64,000 bases of DNA from Prosopocoilus inquinatus (Eukaryota > Arthropoda > Insecta > Coleoptera > Lucanidae), in contig CM069875.1 of the NCBI GenBank assembly GCA_036172665.1, positions 10,620,001 through 10,684,000 of the forward strand. The letters are read 5' to 3'. The notes under the pieces are model-generated. The model was not told where the DNA came from. It saw only the letters and a program-made list of their open reading frames with translations, and did no database searches. Below, piece after piece: positions 60,201-64,000 of the stretch. A program made the position numbers and the translations under genes. Numbering within the stretch: the first letter of the stretch is position 1; each line of letters begins with the position of its first letter.

Positions 60201-62676
60201 TAATCAACATACGTCTTGGAGGGTCTCTGATAAAACCATGTATCCATATCCTAGTCATGGAACATTTAAAATTCAAGGTAAGTACACAGTTTGCTAAAGA
60301 AAGAGCTTGCCTTGGGTACGTTTTCGTTTCAATTTTATTATTTTTAAACCAGGTTTATAAACGCAAGATAAATTTACTCTACATATAGTTTAATGTCATA
60401 GTAACAACTGTAAGTAAAATGATTGAAGCACTATCTTGTCCGATGAAAATTATTACAAAATATGAGTAATTATTGCGGACACTTGGCAAAATTGAGATTT
60501 ATGTCGACATTTCGATGTTGTTTAACAGCATCTTCAGGAAAAAAAAACTTCGATATAAATTTGAATTTTTCCAAGTATTCGCTACAAAATAATTATATAT
60601 TTTACAAAATTTTGTTGCAAATCGTGTTTGATTGCAATGAATCCTTCGAGAAGCCGCTGTACAGCTGTTTCAGCCCTATCTGGGGTTTCATCGATTTGCA
60701 ACATTTTTCTTAAATTTTCATTATGCTTTGACAGTAAGCATGGGCGCCTTATATGGGATAACTTATTTTGTGGCAAACTGGCTTCAATTTGTCAATCCTA
60801 ATGCAATGTCAGATCAAAAAGCAATCGTAGGATGTTGCTGTTTAAACTATTTATATATTTTACAGTAAAGAAAGTGGTTACTAAGGCATTAGATTGTATA
60901 ATAAATACAGAACGGAACTTAGTATATGTACCGGTGGAAGGGAGGAGTAGGAGCGGGTGGTCGCGGTTTTGCGTCCTGCGTTGATATGAATGTAGGAGGA
61001 CTATGATTCAATTCAACGCAGGACACGAGGCCGCGACCGCCCGCTCCTTCTCCTCCCTTCCACCGTGCATGTACTAAGTTCCGTTTTGTAATAATAAAGC
61101 ATGTGGTGAAGCTAACGTGTGTCTCAAAAGTCTTGTAATCCAAAACGTACATTGAAATTTCACTCATAACTAAAGGTTTTTCGTTTTTTGTATAATTAGA
61201 ATATTTAGCTATTCAATAATTAATTATTCAAATGTTTAGGTAATATGAAAATTCGAGGTACAATTTGCCGTTCCTGGATTATAAGATTTTTGCGACACAG
61301 GTTATTTTGCGTTTATAAAATCGGGTCTACAAGAATTAAAATTAATTAAAATTCAAAATAAATGCATAGGTTTGTGACGCTAGAAACTCTTTTAGATTTT
61401 GCCGAATTCTTTTTGCTTTTTTTCTGTTCTATCGACGAGAAGGGAATTTAGTTTAAACTGCTGCAAATTAATTCGGTAAAAACTAAATGTATTTATTAAC
61501 GTTAAAATTAGAATCAAGCCAGTTTGCTACATAATAGATCATCGTTTTGGTTTCCAGTGGAACTCTCGAGCAACGCTTCTGCTGATGAAGCCCAAAATAG
61601 GGCCGAAACAGCTATACAGAGGCTGCTCAAGGGATTCACTGCAATCAAAAACGATTTGCAACAAACTTTTGTTAAAGTTAGAGAAAAATATGATTTTAGT
61701 AATACAAAAATATGATGAAAAAGTAATTCTAATCTACGAGTAGAATACCTCTCCTGCTCAAATTTTTGTAAAATCATAATTGGGCAGGATCTTATATGAG
61801 TTTAACATTTCAAATAATTTTTATAGTAATTTCAGTATTATTAGTAATGTTTCGTAACAATTTTGTTTTCTGTATTTAATGCATCAAATAATTGACGTAA
61901 GTGTAAATTTAAAGGAGAACAATTCGATTTGATGGACGGTGTTTTGGGAATGGCTTTGTCCCCTTACATCCCTGGACGTGACAGAATTCTTTTCTACCAC
62001 GCAATGTCGAGTCCGACCGAAAACTGGGTCTACACATCACATCTGAGAAACCATTCTCTTTTCCTGCATGAAGCATCTCCAGACCCGAGTATATTTCACG
62101 TAAGTTGCAACAGAAAAATTAAAAATTCCGTTTTATTTATTAATTTTTCAATTTATAGGAGTACAAAAATAGAAGACCTTCACAAAGTGCAGCTGAAGCA
62201 ATCGATGATAATGGAATTTCATACTTCGGTCTAATGACCGAAACGTCGATAAATTGTTGGAACACAGCTACAGATTATGGTCCACAGAACTTCGGCGTGG
62301 TAGAATACAATCCTAAAACTTTACAATTTCCAAGTGGAGTGAAGGTACCGTTTTATTTAAATCAATTTTTTTTTATTTAGGTCTATACAATCCACTTTTG
62401 TAGTTGGTCCGTAATTTAAATGGGGAGCAAGAACTTTGGGTTTTGACTTCGCGCTTCCAGAAAGTTGCGACGGGTACTCTGAGTTCTCAGGAGATTAATT
62501 TCAGGATTCAGGCCGTGAAAGTAGATGAAGCTGTGAGTGGTACGAAGTGCAAAACAACTCGCACTAGAACGCAGAGCACTGGAGGACGGTACAAAACGCA
62601 AAACAGATTTGAATCTGGTGGTTATGGCTTATTAACCACTCAGCCTTCCAGAGATAAAATAGTTTTCGATAATTAG
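15269..62676 (+). CDS. yellow/MRJP family secreted protein (whole gene, 8 exons)
   Basis: Joining coding exons 15269-15275, 51085-51282, 53410-53600, 59887-59982, 60046-60277, 61915-62099, 62159-62344 and 62404-62676 keeps one open frame of 455 codons plus TAG. Residues 1-21 form a signal peptide (n-region MIAYR, hydrophobic YLCIVAGLCVAP, likely cut near TLT/QY). The MRJP domain follows, with family hallmarks: VYDWSQLEFDYPS near 29-41, VTIPRF at 77-82, PYPSW at 107-111, CGRLWVLDAG at 136-145, CPPQ at 153-156, DTQC at 193-196, LMDGVLGMALSP at 247-258 and the SQSAA...FGL...NCW block at 311-337. Cysteines 120, 136, 153, 196, 206 and 336 are placed as expected for the fold, and N287-H-S is a glycosylation sequon. 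Family members act outside the cell in cuticle pigmentation, cuticle properties or egg/jelly functions. Which yellow subfamily this is cannot be settled here. Length fits the family (about 400-550). Introns range from 59 nt to 35.8 kb. Confidence 0.9.
15729..15892. repeat. inverted repeat, 39-bp arms
   Basis: AGGTTCATCTTTGAAACATT... at 15729-15767 and its near-perfect complement at 15854-15892, separated by 86 nt that themselves contain TTCACCGAACTTTTCTGTGA. Confidence 0.8.
15780..16060. repeat. cluster of TTCACCGAA / TTCGGTGAA repeats, block 1
   Basis: The short motif CTATTTTCACCGAA...TTTTC(T/C)GTGAAAATAGAC recurs in both orientations at spacing of roughly 40-50 nt. Block 2 of the same motif is at 16965-17340. 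Variants with CTGCAG(G/T)CTA precede many of the motifs. Confidence 0.7.
16965..17340. repeat. cluster of TTCACCGAA / TTCGGTGAA repeats, block 2
   Basis: At least six degenerate units (GGTGAAAATAGA(C/T)GGGAG(T/C)CTAAATTCAC and relatives) in two groups, 16965-17060 and 17210-17340. They flank a palindromic segment (17065-17205) with TTTAACAG and CTGTTAAAATTT halves. Confidence 0.7.
17468..17896. mobile_element. foldback / MITE
   Basis: The left end TTACTATTAGTTGTCTTTTA...TTTGCACG pairs with the right end CGTTGCAAATAAAAGACAAC...TATTA. Inner parts (GATCTAACCCAAAGTGATCC against GGTCACTTTGGGTTAAAC) also pair. About 430 bp, no ORF. Confidence 0.65.
18768..18840 (-). repeat. family-D end fragment
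   Basis: AATAAATAGCTTATACAGC, then AACATCCTGCGATCGCTTTT and GACCTGGCATGGCATTA match the left terminal inverted repeat of the 4373-4725 copy. Confidence 0.6.
19005..21129 (+). mobile_element. hAT-superfamily DNA transposon with intact ends (2125 bp)
   Basis: The terminal inverted repeats match 18 of 20 bases (TAGGCTTAGAATAATTATGC left; complement of TAAGCTTAGGATAATTATGC right). They are flanked by a perfect 8-bp target duplication, CTCATAAC (18997-19004 and 21130-21137). Subterminal regions are packed with TGCATAT/ATGCA motifs, likely transposase binding sites. The single transposase gene has a BED-type zinc finger, an RNase-H-like core and the C-terminal dimerisation domain, with two frameshifts. 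Confidence 0.92.
19448..20924 (+). pseudogene. hAT transposase (CGGBP1-like BED finger), two frameshifts
   Basis: Frame 1 from ATG 19448 (MPKEKKCVSASLNQFV) holds a BED-type finger, FCKYCEV...TQHLQIGKH, with C-x2-C and H-x5-H ligands. A shift near 19640 leads to frame 2 (to 20214), containing WVSLDETTDEEQR and CSDAAPYM, plausible positions of the two catalytic aspartates of hAT enzymes. A shift near 20207 leads to frame 3 (to 20924), with RWGSWIDAAVYYAENF and the hAT dimerisation block CDVERVFSQYKNILADNRR. About 490 residues in all. The ends and target duplication are well kept, so inactivation looks fairly recent. Confidence 0.88.
21140..21780. other. GC-richer island around the hAT remnant
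   Basis: 21140-21260 and 21540-21740 are strikingly less AT-rich than the surroundings (for example CCGCGCGCGGCGGGACTCG). A single open frame crosses 21486-21713 on + with no recognised motif. It may be transferred transposon sequence or a regulatory block. Confidence 0.35.
21301..21459 (+). pseudogene. second, older hAT transposase C-terminal remnant
   Basis: An open frame ending at TAA 21457-21459 reads EEFKIYLEKASLTTCYVERS, then FSRFKRQNILTANRNERTNE. This matches the layout of the hAT dimerisation domain (VERSFSxxKxxLxxxRxxxxxENL), as does the neighbour at 19005-21129, but it is clearly divergent. A short GAAC/GAAT expansion occurs near the end. It lies outside the intact element's target duplication. 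Confidence 0.65.
21781..23750. other. AT-rich intron DNA
   Basis: Contains a 46-bp hairpin at about 23109-23154 (ACAACCGAATCCGAAC / GTTGATTCGGATTGT). Nothing else was recognised. Confidence 0.35.
23751..24222. mobile_element. foldback family A, copy 1 (deleted)
   Basis: The left end TACAGGTGTCCACGCTATGT... pairs with the right end ACACAGCGTGGACAACCTGTA (ends given approximately). The interior matches copy 2 (28582-29377) in inverted orientation, including AAAATAAGAAAGTTGATGTC and the TTTCCGG-N5-CCGGAAA hairpin at 24086-24104. One arm is shorter than in copy 2. Confidence 0.75.
25609..25655. repeat. fragment of the 158-bp TTAA MITE
   Basis: TCTCCGCCCACAATAATTTT, then ATTTCCGTAGATACGTATTT, matches the terminal repeat of 9623-9780. 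Confidence 0.75.
26864..27024. mobile_element. pogo/Tigger-type MITE remnant
   Basis: The left end CAGTCCAACTTCGATAACTC pairs with the right end GATTTATTGAAGTTTGACTC. CAGTC(A/C)AAC-type ends with GATAA(A/C)TCGA are the usual Tigger/pogo terminal repeat. About 160 bp, no ORF. The TA duplication is not preserved. Confidence 0.6.
27025..28580. other. AT-rich intron DNA, nothing recognised
   Basis: No coding or repeat structure could be supported. A long minus-strand open stretch at 28066-28248 is AT-composition noise. Confidence 0.35.
28582..29377. mobile_element. foldback family A, copy 2 (796 bp, nearly perfect arms)
   Basis: The arms 28582-28780 and 29180-29377 are almost perfectly complementary over about 195 nt, from TATACCGGGTGTCCCGCGCC to the AAAATAAGAAAGT block. 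Each arm carries the ACTTCCGG-N5-CCGGAAGT-type hairpin (28712-28732, one mismatch; 29227-29247, perfect). The 400-nt loop is AT-rich and has no ORF. Confidence 0.88.
29450..30146. mobile_element. foldback family E, copy 2
   Basis: Ends TACAGAGTGTTATTAAATAT... and ...TCTTATTCTATAACAGCCTGTA. The interior is collinear in inverted orientation with 3275-3971, for example TCTACGCCACTGGTCC against CACCAGTGGCGTAAGTCC. No ORF. Confidence 0.75.
30695..30830 (-). repeat. family-D partial copy
   Basis: AAAATAGCGACATCTTACTA, then TCGCTTTTTGACCTAACATT, followed by GGGCTGAAACAGCTG and TCACTGCAATCAAAAACGAT. Terminal block joined to the internal module. Confidence 0.7.
30831..33896. other. AT-rich intron DNA
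   Basis: Contains a perfect 8-bp-stem hairpin CTTTGCTTTCGAAGCAAAG at about 31503 and an (ATT)n run near 30906. Nothing else was recognised. Confidence 0.35.
33897..34227. mobile_element. foldback / MITE, about 330 bp
   Basis: The left TTGCAGCCTTTGAAAACTAGTA... pairs with the right CAGTGTACCAGTTTTCAAGGACCGCAA (quoted approximately). The centre also pairs: CCCTTTCGATTGGGGGA against GAATCCCAATCGAAAGCGC. Confidence 0.65.
35366..35420. repeat. GC-rich hairpin TTCCCACGGTGCG / CGCACCATGGGAA
   Basis: 13-bp arms at 35368-35380 and 35408-35420 with one mismatch. A GC-rich block continues to about 35560. The overlapping open frames on both strands (35358-35586) have no recognised motif and reflect base composition. 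Confidence 0.5.
35723..35840. repeat. end fragment of foldback family C
   Basis: TATACAGTATGTGCCCAGAT, then ACAAATGGAAG, a T-run and TTTTCGAAAAAATAGATTTC, resembles the left arm of 58733-59112. Confidence 0.6.
35860..36225. repeat. AT-rich palindromes and (AAT)n microsatellites
   Basis: 35870-35945 is built from TTAATTAATTTAATTAATTA-type palindromes, followed by ATGTCTATATAATAGACAT. (AAT)n runs are at 35968-35990 and about 36195-36222. Confidence 0.7.
37540..37700. repeat. dispersed fragment plus local duplication
   Basis: 37540-37605 resembles 11415-11480. ATAGAAGTCATTGAAAATAGACAAGT is present twice (about 37607 and 37665), a short direct duplication. Confidence 0.5.
38746..39060. other. 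possible single end of another foldback family
   Basis: TATACAGGCTGATTCAGAAT, then AAGTGTCCGACCCGTTAGGA, has the TATACAGG-type start seen at other elements here. The partner end was not found. Confidence 0.3.
40065..40887. mobile_element. foldback family F (823 bp)
   Basis: The left end TATACCGGGTGGAAAGTTTC...CGAACATAGC pairs with the right end GCTATGTTCGGATTTGAAAC...TTTCCACCCGGTAT. Inner arms ACAAAAATGGCAATGGTATT and AATACCCTTACCATTTTTGT also pair. No ORF. Confidence 0.8.
40888..41867. other. AT-rich DNA leading to candidate promoter B
   Basis: No element was recognised. From about 41560 onward the sequence is less AT-rich and may be proximal promoter B. Confidence 0.35.
41868..41900 (+). 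promoter_or_regulatory. candidate second promoter B (TATA plus Inr)
   Basis: TATAAA at 41868-41873 and initiator TCAGT at 41896-41900 (A at 41898) are again exactly 30 nt apart. No good DPE is seen at +28. The flanking 41.6-42.1 kb is less AT-rich than the rest of intron 1. The predicted leader runs 240 nt to ATG 42138 and contains one upstream ORF of six codons at 42060-42080. Confidence 0.5.
42138..42276 (+). CDS. exon B: candidate alternative first (or cassette) exon
   Basis: ATG 42138 (A at -3) opens a frame with its own signal-peptide-like start (GLCVLLSVTVLSS), followed by a hydrophilic stretch rich in Tyr, Ser and Glu. It could end at 42276 before GTTTAT, a weak donor, in phase 1, the same phase as exon A. 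Joined to exon 2 it gives a 499-residue product, but the exon-2 hydrophobic stretch would then sit internally, near residues 47-61. Alternatively TTTTATAG at 42152-42159 could be an acceptor: 42160-42276 is 117 nt (39 codons), phase 1 to phase 1, and could be a cassette exon after exon A. It could also belong to an unrelated small nested gene. Without splicing the frame stops at 42338 after 66 residues. Confidence 0.4.
43360..43882. mobile_element. foldback element, family G
   Basis: The outer arms CCTTATCTAAAGAGTTTATT and AATAAACCCTCTAGATAGGG pair. Inner arms AAATTGGAGAAAAAAT / ATTTTTTCTCCAATTTGC and TTTGCTAAGATGA / TCATCTTAGCAAA pair. The whole is about 520 bp. Confidence 0.75.
44040..44600. 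other. GC-richer island in intron 1
   Basis: 44060-44400 and 44490-44600 stand out from AT-rich flanks. No repeat structure or protein motif is recognised, and the short open frames on both strands are not convincing. A regulatory or older functional block is possible. Confidence 0.35.
46828..47676. mobile_element. nested MITE, TAGTGTTG ends, 7-bp target duplication
   Basis: The ends TAGTGTTG...TTACC and GGTAATTTAACAACACTA are inverted. CTTTTTC directly repeats at 46821-46827 and 47677-47683. Subterminal GGTAAGGTAACATT / TTACCGGTAA motifs recur near both ends, as in hAT-type MITEs. The interior includes a family-D copy. The 7-bp rather than 8-bp duplication leaves the superfamily open. Confidence 0.7.
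47049..47390. mobile_element. family-D MITE with palindromic duplication
   Basis: 47049-47110 and 47168-47232 are near-perfect inverted copies of the module GCAAATCGTTTTTGATTGCA...CAGCCTCTGTACAGCTGTTT. Next come the TTGCATGGGGGACTTATTAG module and the terminal block ending GCTGTTTTATCTGTTCATTA. It lies inside the 46828-47676 element. Confidence 0.75.
48440..48870. other. GC-richer island in intron 1
   Basis: Sequence without repeats or recognised ORF motifs, less AT-rich than its flanks. Candidate non-coding regulatory DNA 2.2-2.6 kb upstream of exon 2. Confidence 0.3.
48903..49030. mobile_element. small MITE, copy 1 (about 128 bp)
   Basis: Ends GGTCCAGTTTTACAAATG and CATTGTAAAACTGGGCC are inverted. 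The inner arms CTCAACTTTGTGCTGAAGTT and AGCTTCGGCTCAAAGTT pair partly. Copy 2 is at 59184-59304. Confidence 0.8.
49031..51060. other. AT-rich intron DNA before exon 2
   Basis: An open frame on + at 49901-50212 (103 codons) has no start context, motif or splice support. Nothing else is recognised. Confidence 0.35.
51085..51282 (+). CDS. yellow-family exon 2 (signal peptide core and N-terminal domain)
   Basis: The acceptor is TTTATTGCAG ending at 51084; the donor GTAAGT is at 51283. It covers residues 3 (split) to 69 (split), phase 1 at both ends. It encodes the signal-peptide hydrophobic core and the family motif KKVYDWSQLEFDYPS, then FIPGTPAPIDVDVFYS. In frame upstream there is a TAA at 51051 and no ATG, so the start codon must come from another exon. 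Confidence 0.9.
51657..52948 (+). mobile_element. mariner copy 3, full length (1292 bp), nearly intact
   Basis: The left end TGTGGGCCGCTGGAAAATTT and right end AAACTTTTCCAGCAGCCCACG are inverted repeats. TA precedes the left end; the right flank is TT, so one side of the TA duplication is mutated. It carries a complete transposase frame broken by one stop codon. Same orientation as the host gene. Confidence 0.92.
51830..52882 (+). pseudogene. mariner transposase (DD34D), one in-frame UAG
   Basis: 350 codons from ATG 51830 to TGA 52880-52882. The N-terminal helix-turn-helix DNA-binding part covers about residues 1-110 (SSVYNWFAEFQRGRTSL). The catalytic triad is D160 (TGDETW), D252 (HHDNAS) and D287 (SPNDFF), with exactly 34 residues between the last two, the mariner signature. 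Both YSPDLSPND and HDNASSH are intact. The only visible lesion is UAG at codon 131 (52220-52222), where copy 2 has AAG. Copies 1 and 2 at 12-14 kb are the same subfamily. Confidence 0.92.
53410..53600 (+). CDS. yellow-family exon 3
   Basis: The acceptor is ACTTACAG ending at 53409; the donor GTAAGT is at 53601; it ends in phase 0. Encodes residues 69-132, including KVFVTIPRFQPGIPVTLGTV, the PYPSWSW block and Cys120. This is the first blade-like segment of the MRJP domain. N99-R-S is followed by Pro, so it is a poor glycosylation site. Confidence 0.92.
53961..55454. mobile_element. large foldback family B (1494 bp)
   Basis: Ends TATACAGGGATATTCACGGC and CGTGAATATCCCTGTATA. The arms (about 53961-54430 and 54960-55454) pair along most of their length, for example CAATTCTCTGTCGATC / CAATTCTCTATCTTAC-type matches, TGTATTCACAAACATCCTGG / AGCTATGTCACATGTAAATA and TTACATCTTTTGTATT / AATACAAAAGATGTAAA. 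The right arm keeps ACTTCCGG-N5-CCGGAAGT (55304-55324); the left has a decayed version near 54017-54034. No ORF. Confidence 0.8.
56611..56883. mobile_element. small element with CCGGATGTCC / GGGACACCCC ends
   Basis: TATACCGGATGTCCACTCTC at the left and TTTCAAACGGGACACCCCATATA at the right (approximate) share the terminal motif of family A (TATACCGGGTGTCC), but the interior is unrelated and does not fold back clearly. Confidence 0.5.
57465..58660. repeat. degenerate tandem array, unit about 200 bp, six to seven units
   Basis: The landmark CTTCGCC(G/A)AAGG follows TTTTTC(T/C)TTCGCACC at about 57481, 57691, 57889, 58060, 58203, 58395 and 58548, alternating with GATCGACTTTCGTTCGCTTT-type blocks. 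Spacings are roughly 140-210 nt because units carry internal deletions. Open frames on both strands (57587-58149, 57766-57948, 58384-58569) arise from the repeat and have no start or splice support. Confidence 0.8.
58733..59112. mobile_element. foldback family C
   Basis: The left end TATACAGTGCGTGCCCGGAT...ACATGGAGTTT pairs with the right end CATATGTTAAAAATGTCTGG...GCACACACTGTATA. Inner CAAAACTTACC / GGTAAGTTTTGC-type pairing is also visible. Confidence 0.75.
59184..59304. mobile_element. small MITE, copy 2 (about 121 bp)
   Basis: Same element as 48903-49030: GTCCAGTTTTACAAATG...GATTATTTCAACAATT...GGAAAACTGGGC. It lacks a few internal bases. Confidence 0.8.
59403..59720. mobile_element. near-perfect palindromic element (about 318 bp)
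   Basis: Arms of about 115 nt: AGAGGATATGAAACAAATAA...CTTACTTGACGTTTCGCAAA on the left and the exact complement on the right, ending TTTGTTTCATATCCTCT. The arms are nearly free of mismatches, so insertion is recent or the palindrome has been homogenised. It ends 166 nt before exon 4. Confidence 0.88.
59887..59982 (+). CDS. yellow-family exon 4
   Basis: The acceptor is TTAATTATAG ending at 59886; the donor GTAAGA is at 59983. It has exactly 32 codons, phase 0 at both ends, residues 133-164. It holds the diagnostic DQCGRLWVLDAG motif and CPPQILAFDL. The exon is separated from exon 5 by only 63 nt. Confidence 0.93.
60046..60277 (+). CDS. yellow-family exon 5
   Basis: The acceptor is CCTGTTTTAG ending at 60045; the donor GTAAGT is at 60278; it ends in phase 1. 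Residues 165-242 include LLYRYEIP, DTQCRDTFVYAADC and the YDVNQHTSWRV segment typical of the family. Confidence 0.92.
60606..60860. repeat. family-D partial copy
   Basis: TTTTGTTGCAAATCGTGTTT, then AGAAGCCGCTGTACAGCTGT, GACAGTAAGCATGGGCGCCT and the terminal block AAAAGCAATCGTAGGATGTT with GTTTAAACTATT. Lies in intron 5. Confidence 0.75.
60910..61087. repeat. GC-rich inverted repeat (about 178 bp)
   Basis: Left arm ACGGAACTTAGTATATGTAC, then CGGTGGAAGGGAGGAG and GCGGGTGGTCGCGG, up to CGTCCTGCGTTGA. The right arm is its complement, ending ACTAAGTTCCGT. Arms of about 80 nt with a few mismatches and a 20-nt loop. The G+C is far above the intron average. Confidence 0.85.
61530..61682. repeat. family-D interior fragment
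   Basis: CCAGTGGAACTCTCGAGCAA, GATGAAGCCCAAAATAGGGC, GCTATACAGAGGCTGCTCAA and CACTGCAATCAAAAACGATT: the interior modules in the orientation opposite to 60606-60860. Confidence 0.75.
61915..62099 (+). CDS. yellow-family exon 6
   Basis: The acceptor AAATTTAAAG ends at 61914. The first two bases complete a Gly codon, then EQFDLMDGVLGMALSP. The donor GTAAGT is at 62100, phase 0. Residues 242-303; N287-H-S is a likely N-glycosylation site. Confidence 0.9.
62159..62344 (+). CDS. yellow-family exon 7
   Basis: The acceptor is ATTTATAG ending at 62158; the donor GTACCG at 62345 is weaker than the others. It has exactly 62 codons, residues 304-365. It contains SQSAAEAIDDNGISYFGL and the conserved NCW at 335-337. 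The introns on both sides are 59 nt long. Confidence 0.9.
62404..62676 (+). CDS. yellow-family terminal exon 8
   Basis: The acceptor CTTTTGTAG ends at 62403; the stop TAG is at 62674-62676. Residues 366-455: the last domain strand (GEQELWVLTSRFQKV, INFRIQAVKV), then a C-terminal tail rich in Thr, Arg, Gly and Gln. The tail has no recognised domain and may be flexible. Confidence 0.92.
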   Translation: MVRNLNGEQELWVLTSRFQKVATGTLSSQEINFRIQAVKVDEAVSGTKCKTTRTRTQSTGGRYKTQNRFESGGYGLLTTQPSRDKIVFDN

Positions 62677-62740
62677 AATGCGTGTTTCACAGTGTAATTT
62701 AATTATTTAAATTTATAATGTTTCGTTTGTCGTAATACAA

Positions 62741-62750
62741 AATAAATAAA
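62741..62750 (+). terminator. poly(A) signal of the yellow-family gene
   Basis: Two overlapping AATAAA hexamers at 62741-62746 and 62745-62750, 65 nt after the stop codon. The implied 3' UTR is under about 100 nt. Confidence 0.75.
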
Positions 62751-62769
62751 AGTAGAAAAAATTATGTGC

Positions 62770-63508
62770 TTTGTTTTTTTTTTTGTTTTGTTAATCAAAA
62801 ATAAAATATTAATTTAACCAAAATTCCAATGATGCTTAACTTTTCACTATTCGAATAATGTCAAATTTTATTATAGAAAAATGTTGTTATGAATTTGTTA
62901 CTTAAAACATTCTATTCATTCCACATGTTCACTTCACAAGTTTCTACTTATGTAATGAAGTAAATAATTTTAGTATTTAAGCTTTTTGTTAAGTAAATAT
63001 TTTATACTCAATGAACTCTGTCAATTTTAAATTTTTATAACTTTTTGTGAGATTTATAGTTTTATATGAAAGTACAGACTATTAACTATGTATATTTAAA
63101 ATTCTTGTACTGTCGTGATCACCTAAAATCGAGACCCCTGCAAGCTAATCGCATAAAGAGAATTGACTGGTAAGTGTCACAGCTGTCCAAAAATAAAGCG
63201 TATCACAATTCAGTAGTAGCCAAGCGTCCAAGCGAGACTGGTATAACTTAAACGAGTCAAGGCCTATTTTACAAGACGTCCCAAAAAAAGTCTCAACCGA
63301 AATTTATCACATACTATACAAACAAAAAAAAATGAATAAGATAAAAGTGTTAGCGGTTAGGTTGCGGTGGGGTTCTCGAGCCATTCTACTAACGAAACAT
63401 CAATTATGTACGAAATAATATCAGACATAATGCTTGCAGCAAAATTGCAATCTAACCGACTTACAGCACACTTTTCTTAGATTAAATTTTATTATTTGTT
63501 TTCGGGGG
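62770..63508. other. intergenic DNA downstream of the gene
   Basis: No feature could be supported. AT-rich, with a poly-T run at 62774-62784. Confidence 0.4.
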
Positions 63509-63702
63509 TGTTATGTTTATTGAATATTCAAATAAAAGAATATCAGTTATTAAACATATTTATTGAGATGTTCATTATACAACGGATGGTGACTAAGTCG
63601 TCGTGAATGGTGGAGTGCGTCCCCCCCCACTATGCCGCTTGTATGCAACCACACATGCTGCTGTGTCTATAATGTGTATACATAACAATTTATTATTACA
63701 AC
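63509..63702 (-). mobile_element. LTR of a minus-strand LTR retrotransposon
   Basis: On the minus strand it starts TGTTGTAATAATAAATTG and ends ATAAACATAACA (TG...CA). The purine tract AGAAAGAGGGAGG lies immediately before it (complement of 63703-63715), as expected for the polypurine tract next to a 3' LTR. Two AATAAA signals are present. A shorter boundary (63509-63687, ends TGTTATGT/ACATAACA) is possible. The target duplication cannot be tested because the element runs out of the window. Confidence 0.65.
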
Positions 63703-63767
63703 ACCTCCCTCTTTCTACAAAGTAAAAAAACATACTTAACCCTAAATTCCGCACTTATAAACACAAT

Positions 63768-63998
63768 TTATTTTAACTTATAATCTTTTAAATAAGTCGG
63801 AGTTTTGCGCACACGATTAGATTTTCAAATGATTACTGTTTTATTTTTCGATTTATCTTCTTTTACAGAGTCATTAACTACTCTTTCACTTTCACTCCCA
63901 CTTTCATTTGTAGTTGGCTCTACTTTCATGTTTTGACTATAATAATGCTCAAATACTTCATTAAACAATTCATTATCAGTTTTATTAGGCACATTACC
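63768..63998 (-). pseudogene. C-terminal end of the LTR-retrotransposon polyprotein
   Basis: Minus-strand frame entering at the window edge: an acidic, Ser-rich stretch (TNESGSESERVVNDSVKED), a UGA at 63825-63827, then KSNRVRKTPTYLKDYKLK and stop. The R-x-S-N-R-x-R-K-x-P-x-Y-L-x-D-Y pattern is typical of the tail of Gypsy-type integrases and is also seen after copia integrases. Its place just upstream of the PPT favours a Gypsy-type gene order. The in-frame UGA suggests a dead copy. Confidence 0.5.
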
Positions 63999-64000
63999 TT

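Larger units (their letters stand above)
60278..61914 (+). other. intron 5 (1.6 kb) with repeats
   Basis: GTAAGT...AAATTTAAAG. Contains two family-D pieces and a GC-rich hairpin, listed separately. The remainder is AT-rich. Confidence 0.85.

Noticed and set aside
1..64000. CRISPR arrays, tRNA or rRNA genes, bacterial-type operons
   Set aside because: No regularly spaced identical direct repeats, no A/B-box tRNA structure and no rRNA sequence were noticed. The exon-intron structure and repeats are eukaryotic.

Overview
The window looks like AT-rich insect nuclear DNA. It carries one recognisable host gene, a yellow/major royal jelly protein (MRJP) family gene on the + strand, plus a dense population of class I and class II transposable elements and inverted-repeat (foldback) elements. 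The yellow/MRJP family is mainly an insect family. The mariner, hAT (CGGBP1-like), Jockey-like and foldback repeats also fit an insect. A beetle is a reasonable guess from the very long introns and repeat style, but nothing here proves the order.

Gene model. Seven exons with good splice sites encode almost all of the protein: 51085-51282, 53410-53600, 59887-59982, 60046-60277, 61915-62099, 62159-62344 and 62404-62676, with a poly(A) signal at 62741-62750. The first of these opens in phase 1, in the middle of a signal peptide, and has no start codon. The best source of the N-terminus is a tiny exon 36 kb upstream (15161-15275). It has a TATA box, an initiator and a DPE match at textbook spacing, a clean 5' UTR, an ACAACAATG start, two codons plus one base, and a GTAAGTG donor. 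Joined, the reading frame is 455 residues long with a canonical signal peptide. A second, phase-compatible candidate 5' exon, with its own TATA/initiator pair, lies at 41898-42276 and would give a 499-residue form. So the gene may have two promoters or two N-termini.

Layout. 1-15.1 kb: repeats, decayed non-LTR retrotransposons in both orientations, a nest of small elements around 7.6-10.4 kb, and two broken mariner copies. 15.1-15.3 kb: upstream yellow promoter and exon A. 15.3-51.1 kb: intron 1, holding a complete-ended hAT element, a second hAT remnant, several foldback elements, MITEs, a cluster of TTCACCGAA-type repeats, and the candidate second promoter and exon. 51.1-62.8 kb: body of the yellow gene. 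Intron 2 holds a nearly intact mariner; intron 3 holds a 1.5-kb foldback, a ~200-bp tandem array and two smaller hairpin elements; intron 5 holds a GC-rich hairpin and two MITE pieces. 62.8-64.0 kb: intergenic DNA, ending in the LTR and 3' end of a minus-strand LTR retrotransposon.

No tRNA, rRNA, CRISPR or second host protein gene could be supported. All boundaries come from reading the sequence. No alignment or expression data were available.
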